From SZUA-365 sp034002405 (GTDB taxonomy: Bacteria > Bacteroidota > Ignavibacteria > SZUA-365), in assembly GCA_034002405.1 (NCBI GenBank), contig JAVFAS010000057.1, positions 1 through 22,504 on the forward strand: a DNA stretch of 22,504 nt, given 5' to 3'. This document shows, piece by piece, positions 22,451-22,504 of this stretch. Numbering within the stretch: the stretch's first letter is position 1; each line of letters opens with the position of its first letter. Below the pieces are notes generated by a model. It had not been told where the DNA came from. It saw only the letters and a list, made by a program, of their open reading frames with translations, and ran no database searches. The translations under genes were made by a program, and so were the position numbers.

Positions 22451-22504
22451 CTATGGCGCGAGTCCACCCCGCATCCCCATGCCTTCCATCACCGCCTCGT
22501 GCAG
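22451..22504 (-). CDS. Possible C-terminal end of a minus-strand gene cut by the window edge
   Basis: From the right edge a minus-strand frame of 17 codons runs to TAG at 22453-22451 and reads LHEAVMEGMGMRGGLAP. It is too short to identify. The only support is its position: a bidirectional terminator lies 33 bases beyond the stop, and a run of eight C residues (22427-22434) separates the two. Confidence 0.35.
   Translation of the reverse strand: MHEAVMEGMGMRGGLAP

Overview
The window looks like a chromosome segment from a GC-rich, Gram-negative member of the Bacteroidota/Chlorobiota lineage, possibly an Ignavibacteria- or Kapabacteria-like organism. The main evidence is type IX secretion (T9SS) biology: four proteins end in T9SS type A-like C-terminal sorting domains (one carries the textbook NFPNPFNPTT motif), there is a PorV/UPF0164 outer-membrane protein, and there is a PorE-like lipoprotein with PD40, regulatory-domain and OmpA-C modules. 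Several candidate promoters also fit the TTG-N19-21-TAnnTT layout known from Bacteroidota. This assignment is inferred from protein families, not from a marker gene.

Layout, left half. Positions 2-8376 (+) hold a probable three-gene run: a large secreted protein cut off by the window start (Ca-binding-type Asp-rich loops, FnIII-like module, sorting domain), a PorV/PorQ-family barrel, and a secreted protein built from two near-identical 554-residue units plus a sorting domain. A strong hairpin terminator follows at 8398-8434. Convergent to it, 8467-11211 (-) encodes a von Willebrand A (VWA) surface protein. A tRNA with anticodon CAT (11483-11558, +), its own promoter and terminator, and trmH (11602-12213, +) come next. 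A second VWA/sorting-domain protein (12281-14416, -) lies on the other side. Further right, a two-gene envelope unit reads leftward: an outer-membrane beta-barrel (16175-16963) and the PorE-like lipoprotein (14559-16151).

Layout, right half. A tight four-gene minus-strand operon runs from 21320 to 17123: ymdB-family phosphodiesterase, folD, an alanine-dehydrogenase-like protein that has lost its catalytic residues, and an acetyl-CoA hydrolase/CoA-transferase. It ends at a clear terminator (17047-17077). Its promoter region is shared with a divergent ECF-type sigma factor (21601-22230, +). Between them lies a 22-bp tandem repeat array that could be an operator. A tRNA-Pro(CGG) with a very clear promoter and a bidirectional terminator follows, and the last 54 bases appear to be the tail of another minus-strand gene.

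How the parts fit: the left two thirds is cell-surface and secretion biology (T9SS cargo, a PorV-like shuttle/attachment candidate, an OmpA-type anchor with a barrel). The right third is one-carbon, CoA and nucleotide metabolism next to a sigma factor. No mobile element, CRISPR array or phage gene was seen. The most unusual item is the alanine-dehydrogenase-like protein without the family's catalytic Lys, His and Asp.
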